From: S012-109 sp964425105 | Lineage (GTDB): Bacteria > Pseudomonadota > Gammaproteobacteria > SZUA-140 | Reading direction: 5' to 3' | NCBI GenBank assembly: GCA_964425105.1 | Contig: CAYRLE010000003.1 | Coordinates: 1-64,000 of the forward strand | DNA length: 64,000 bases | In this document: positions 61,483-64,000 of the stretch, in pieces | How the letters are laid out: each line of letters opens with the position of its first letter | Numbering within the stretch: position 1 is the stretch's first letter | Notes under the pieces: generated by a model | Database searches by the model: none | Told to the model about the DNA's origin: nothing | The model's input: only the letters and a program-made list of their open reading frames with translations | Translations under genes and position numbers: made by a program

Positions 61483-62715
61483 CTATTCCCCCAGACCCAG
61501 GCCGCGCGCCAAGCGGGGCTGGCGGCCGGCAAGCCCCATGAACTGGCGCATCAGCAGACGCCTCAGCGGCGGCAGGCACTCCAGCGCCGTCAGCCCCAGG
61601 TTGCGGGCCAGCACCACGGGCGGCAGCTTATTGGTAAAGAGCCGCACCAGGCCATCGGTGAAGGCGATCACCCGCCGCTGGTCGTCGCGCCGCCACTGAT
61701 GATAGCGCGCCAGGGTCGCAGCATCGCCGATATCGCCGCCACGGGCCTGCGCCTCCCAAAGCACCTCGGCCAGCACGGCCACATCGCGGATGCCGAGATT
61801 GAAACCCTGGCCGGCGATGGGATGCAGGGTATGGGCGGCATTGCCGATGAGCGCCAGGCGCGCCCGGCCAGGGTCGCCGGCACGTATCAGGGTAAGGGGA
61901 TAGACCTGACGCTGCCCCACCTTGCGCAGTTCACCCAGGCGGCGCCCAAAGCGCTGCCGGAGGCGCGCCAGGAAGGCCTCGTCGTCCAACGCCAGCAATT
62001 CCTCCTCGGCGCCGCGGCGCACCGTCCACACCAATGAACAGCGGTTGCCCGCCATGGGCAGCATGGCCAGCGGCCCGCTGTCGGTGAAGCGCTCGTAGGC
62101 CACATGTTGATGGCTGCGGCCCGGGGTGACATTGGCGATCAGGGCGCTCTGGCCATAGTCCCAGTGGCGCGTGGGCACGGCGGCCAGGCGCCGCACCAGG
62201 GATCGGCCGCCGTCGGCGCCCACCACCAGGCGCGCGCGCAGGCTGCGCCGCTGGCCATCGCGCTCGACAGTGGCGATCACTGTCTCTGCATCAAACTCCA
62301 GCGCCTCGAGACGCGCCGGACAAAGCAAATCCAGGCCGGGCTGCGCCGCCAGACACTCGGCGAAGAGTTGTCCCAGTTCACGGTTCTCCACGACATAGCC
62401 CAGCGCCTCCAGGCCATACTCGGCGGCGCGCATGCGGGTGATGCCGAAGTGGCCACGGTCGGAGACGTGGATGGTGCGGATGGGGGTCACGGCATCGCGC
62501 AGGGCATCCCACAAGCCCATGGCGGAAAAGATGCAGCGCGAGCCGTAGGCCAGGGCAATGCTGCGGTCGTCGTAGCTGGGCTGGTGGGCGGCGCACAGGG
62601 GCACCGCTTCCACCACGGCGATGCGCAGGCCGCTGCCCGCCAGGGCACAGGCGAGACTGGCGCCCACCATGCCGCCACCGATGATTAATAGATCATAGTC
62701 GTTGGTTTCGCTCAT
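61483..62715 (-). CDS. ubiH: 2-octaprenyl-6-methoxyphenol hydroxylase
   Basis: A 410-residue FAD hydroxylase adding the C1 hydroxyl in ubiquinone synthesis. Motifs are LLIIGGGMVGASLACALAGSG at 9-29, VVGADGGRSLVRRL, and RLALIGNAAHTLHPIAGQGFNLGIRDVAVLAE. The N in GNAAHTLHP (instead of GDAAH) is typical of UbiH. It lies in the pepP-ubiH-visC order known from E. coli, but a 246-bp gap with heptamer site 14 separates it from pepP. Confidence 0.94.
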   Translation of the reverse strand: MSETNDYDLLIIGGGMVGASLACALAGSGLRIAVVEAVPLCAAHQPSYDDRSIALAYGSRCIFSAMGLWDALRDAVTPIRTIHVSDRGHFGITRMRAAEYGLEALGYVVENRELGQLFAECLAAQPGLDLLCPARLEALEFDAETVIATVERDGQRRSLRARLVVGADGGRSLVRRLAAVPTRHWDYGQSALIANVTPGRSHQHVAYERFTDSGPLAMLPMAGNRCSLVWTVRRGAEEELLALDDEAFLARLRQRFGRRLGELRKVGQRQVYPLTLIRAGDPGRARLALIGNAAHTLHPIAGQGFNLGIRDVAVLAEVLWEAQARGGDIGDAATLARYHQWRRDDQRRVIAFTDGLVRLFTNKLPPVVLARNLGLTALECLPPLRRLLMRQFMGLAGRQPRLARGLGLGE

Positions 62716-62757
62716 GCTCGTTTGGCAGGCCCCGTGTACCAGCCTCCTTTGCTAGAT

Positions 62758-62906
62758 AGTGATGCGTGATGAGTGATGCGTAACGAGTGAGATGTGGGAC
62801 ATTAATGACCCTGCCCCAGAGAATGCCGGCTTGCAGTCGGCGCGCGGACTGCCCGCTGTAACCCGGCAATTCCAGTCAATCTGCCTCTCATTACACATCA
62901 CCCACC
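62758..62906. repeat. Heptamer inverted repeat, GTGATGC type, long spacer (site 14)
   Basis: The left arm 62758-62798 reads AGTGAT, GCGTGAT, GAGTGAT, GCGTAAC, GAGTGAG, ATGTGGG. The right arm 62884-62906 is the complement of GGGTGAT, GTGTAAT, GAGAGG. The spacer of about 85 bp contains inserted-looking GC-rich sequence. It lies between pepP and ubiH, inside an otherwise conserved operon. Confidence 0.82.
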
Positions 62907-62961
62907 TTTAATACACACAAAACCCTACCACATTCCGCCACGCCATTGGGCTTGCCAACCA

Positions 62962-64000
62962 TCACCCACCCATCAGCGCCTCGATCCCAGCCACCGTCCT
63001 GGGGACGTCCTTGCTGAGAATATCGCAGCCCTGGCGCGTGATCAGCACGTCGTCTTCTATGCGCACGCCGATGTTCCACCATTTCTTCGCCACCCCGCGG
63101 CTGCCGGCGGGGATGTAGAGCCCCGGTTCCACGGTCATCACCATGCCCGCTTCCAGCAGGCGCCAGACGCCGCCCACCTTGTAATCGCCCACATCATGGA
63201 CGTCCATGCCCAGCCAGTGGCCGGTGCGGTGCATGAAGAAGCGCTTGCAGGCCTCCTTCTTGAGCAGGGTGCGCAGATCGCCGCGCAGCAGGCCCAGGTC
63301 CCGCAGGCCGCGGGTCAGTACGCGCAGCGCGGCATGGTGGGGATCCTGCCAGTGGTTGCCGGGCACGATCTTGGCGATGGCCGCCTCCTGGGCGGCCAGC
63401 ACCAGTTCATAGATATCCCGCTGGGCGGGACTGAAACAGCCGTTGACGGGAAAGGTGCGGGTGATGTCGGCGGCATAGTTGTCGAGCTCGGCACCGGCGT
63501 CGATGAGCACCAGATCGCCGTCTTTCAGTTCGGCGTCATTGGCGGTGTAATGGAGCACACAGCCGTTGGCACCGCCGCCGACGATGGGCGGGTAGGCGGT
63601 ACTGCGGCAACCGTGGCGCATGAAGGTGGCGATCAACTCCGCCTCCAGGTGGTATTCATAGAGGCCGGGACGGCAGCACTGCATGGCGCGGATGTGGGCA
63701 GCGGCACTGATCTTGGCGGCGCGGCGCATGAGAGAGATTTCCCGGCGGCTCTTGAAGAGGCGCATTTCATGGAGCAGGTGGTCCAGGGAGACGATCTCCC
63801 CCGGCGCCTGGACGCCGGCGCGCGACTTCTGGCGAATCTGCTTGAGCCATTCGGGAATCTTGTGGTCGTACTCCGGACAGCTGCCGATGGTATAGAACAC
63901 CTTTTCCCGGTTTTCCATGAGGCCCGGCAGGATGTCGTCGATGTCGCCGATGGGAAAGGCATCGTCGGCACCATACTCGCCGCGCGCCCCCTCCTGACCG
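62962..64000 (-). CDS. pepP: Xaa-Pro aminopeptidase PepP (5' end outside the window)
   Basis: The C-terminal 346 or so codons of an M24 metallopeptidase that removes residues before proline. Metal ligands are the Asp pair in LVLIDAGAELDNYAADITRTFP, His in HRTGHWLGMDVHDVG, and Glu in VMTVEPGLYIP and GVRIEDDVLIT. The frame stays open to the window edge (upstream residues AFPIGDIDDILPGL match the N-terminal PepP domain), so the gene is partial here, not truncated. It precedes ubiH on the same strand. Confidence 0.95.
   Translation of the reverse strand, partial: GQEGARGEYGADDAFPIGDIDDILPGLMENREKVFYTIGSCPEYDHKIPEWLKQIRQKSRAGVQAPGEIVSLDHLLHEMRLFKSRREISLMRRAAKISAAAHIRAMQCCRPGLYEYHLEAELIATFMRHGCRSTAYPPIVGGGANGCVLHYTANDAELKDGDLVLIDAGAELDNYAADITRTFPVNGCFSPAQRDIYELVLAAQEAAIAKIVPGNHWQDPHHAALRVLTRGLRDLGLLRGDLRTLLKKEACKRFFMHRTGHWLGMDVHDVGDYKVGGVWRLLEAGMVMTVEPGLYIPAGSRGVAKKWWNIGVRIEDDVLITRQGCDILSKDVPRTVAGIEALMGG

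Noticed and set aside
1..64000. tRNA, rRNA or known riboswitch genes
   Set aside because: No T-loop/acceptor pattern, rRNA segment or known riboswitch core was recognised by eye; a covariance-model scan would be decisive.

Overview
The window is chromosomal DNA of a GC-rich gammaproteobacterium. Gene content and order (ntrYX next to trkAH, def-fmt-rsmB, lysM-dprA-smg-topA, ubiE-ubiJ-ubiB, pepP-ubiH-ubiI, yibN-secB-gpsA) look like a Chromatiales or Thiotrichales-type relative. That placement is inference from gene order, not a phylogeny. A run of exactly 100 N with the same 55 bp on both sides shows that this is a draft scaffold. No rRNA, tRNA, phage, insertion-sequence transposase or CRISPR array is visible.

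Layout. 125-11185 (minus): def, fmt, rsmB, a DUF4390 protein, ntrY, ntrX, then a 283-bp folded repeat element, then trkA, trkH and a methyltransferase. 11463-16842 (plus): LysM protein, dprA, smg, topA. 16994-21326: a sulfur-assimilation group, with a CysB-type regulator facing a TauE-type transporter and a sulfite reductase fused to a TusA domain. 21517-29665 (minus): a complete beta-oxidation group (fadE-like, fadI, fadJ, acyl-CoA ligase, thioesterase). 29910-34839 (plus): xth, an old-yellow-enzyme reductase, ubiD and a patatin. 34918-37585 (minus): DUF3135, an SLC13 transporter, marC. 37706-46051 (plus): dapF, DUF484, xerC, hslVU, DUF971, ubiE, ubiJ, ubiB. 46138-52183 (minus): DJ-1 family protein, YibQ-type deacetylase, ctpA, envC, gpmI. 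52480-58978 (plus): yibN, secB, gpsA, murU-like, a GCS2-like ligase, an M14 metallohydrolase, a diguanylate cyclase. 58980-64000 (minus): a Na+/H+ antiporter, ubiI-like, ubiH and pepP, which runs off the end.

The genes are mostly housekeeping. The unusual content lies between them. About fourteen intergenic sites carry inverted repeats built from degenerate 7-bp units, in several spellings that match within a site but differ between sites (GTGATGA/GTAATGA, GTGAGGY, GATACAA; a GGACTGA form occurs as single tracts). In the purine-G-rich arm, which always comes first on either strand, TGA or TAA falls in every frame, and three genes end inside such tracts. Other dispersed elements are a 283-bp cloverleaf-like element with 33-bp perfect terminal inverted repeats, an 80-bp REPIN-like pair that supplies the stop codon of the DJ-1 gene, and a small GGTGGGC/GCCCRCC palindrome at four places. 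Two proteins deserve attention: the sulfite reductase-helical-TusA fusion, and an NtrX that lacks both GAFTGA and the Walker B aspartate.
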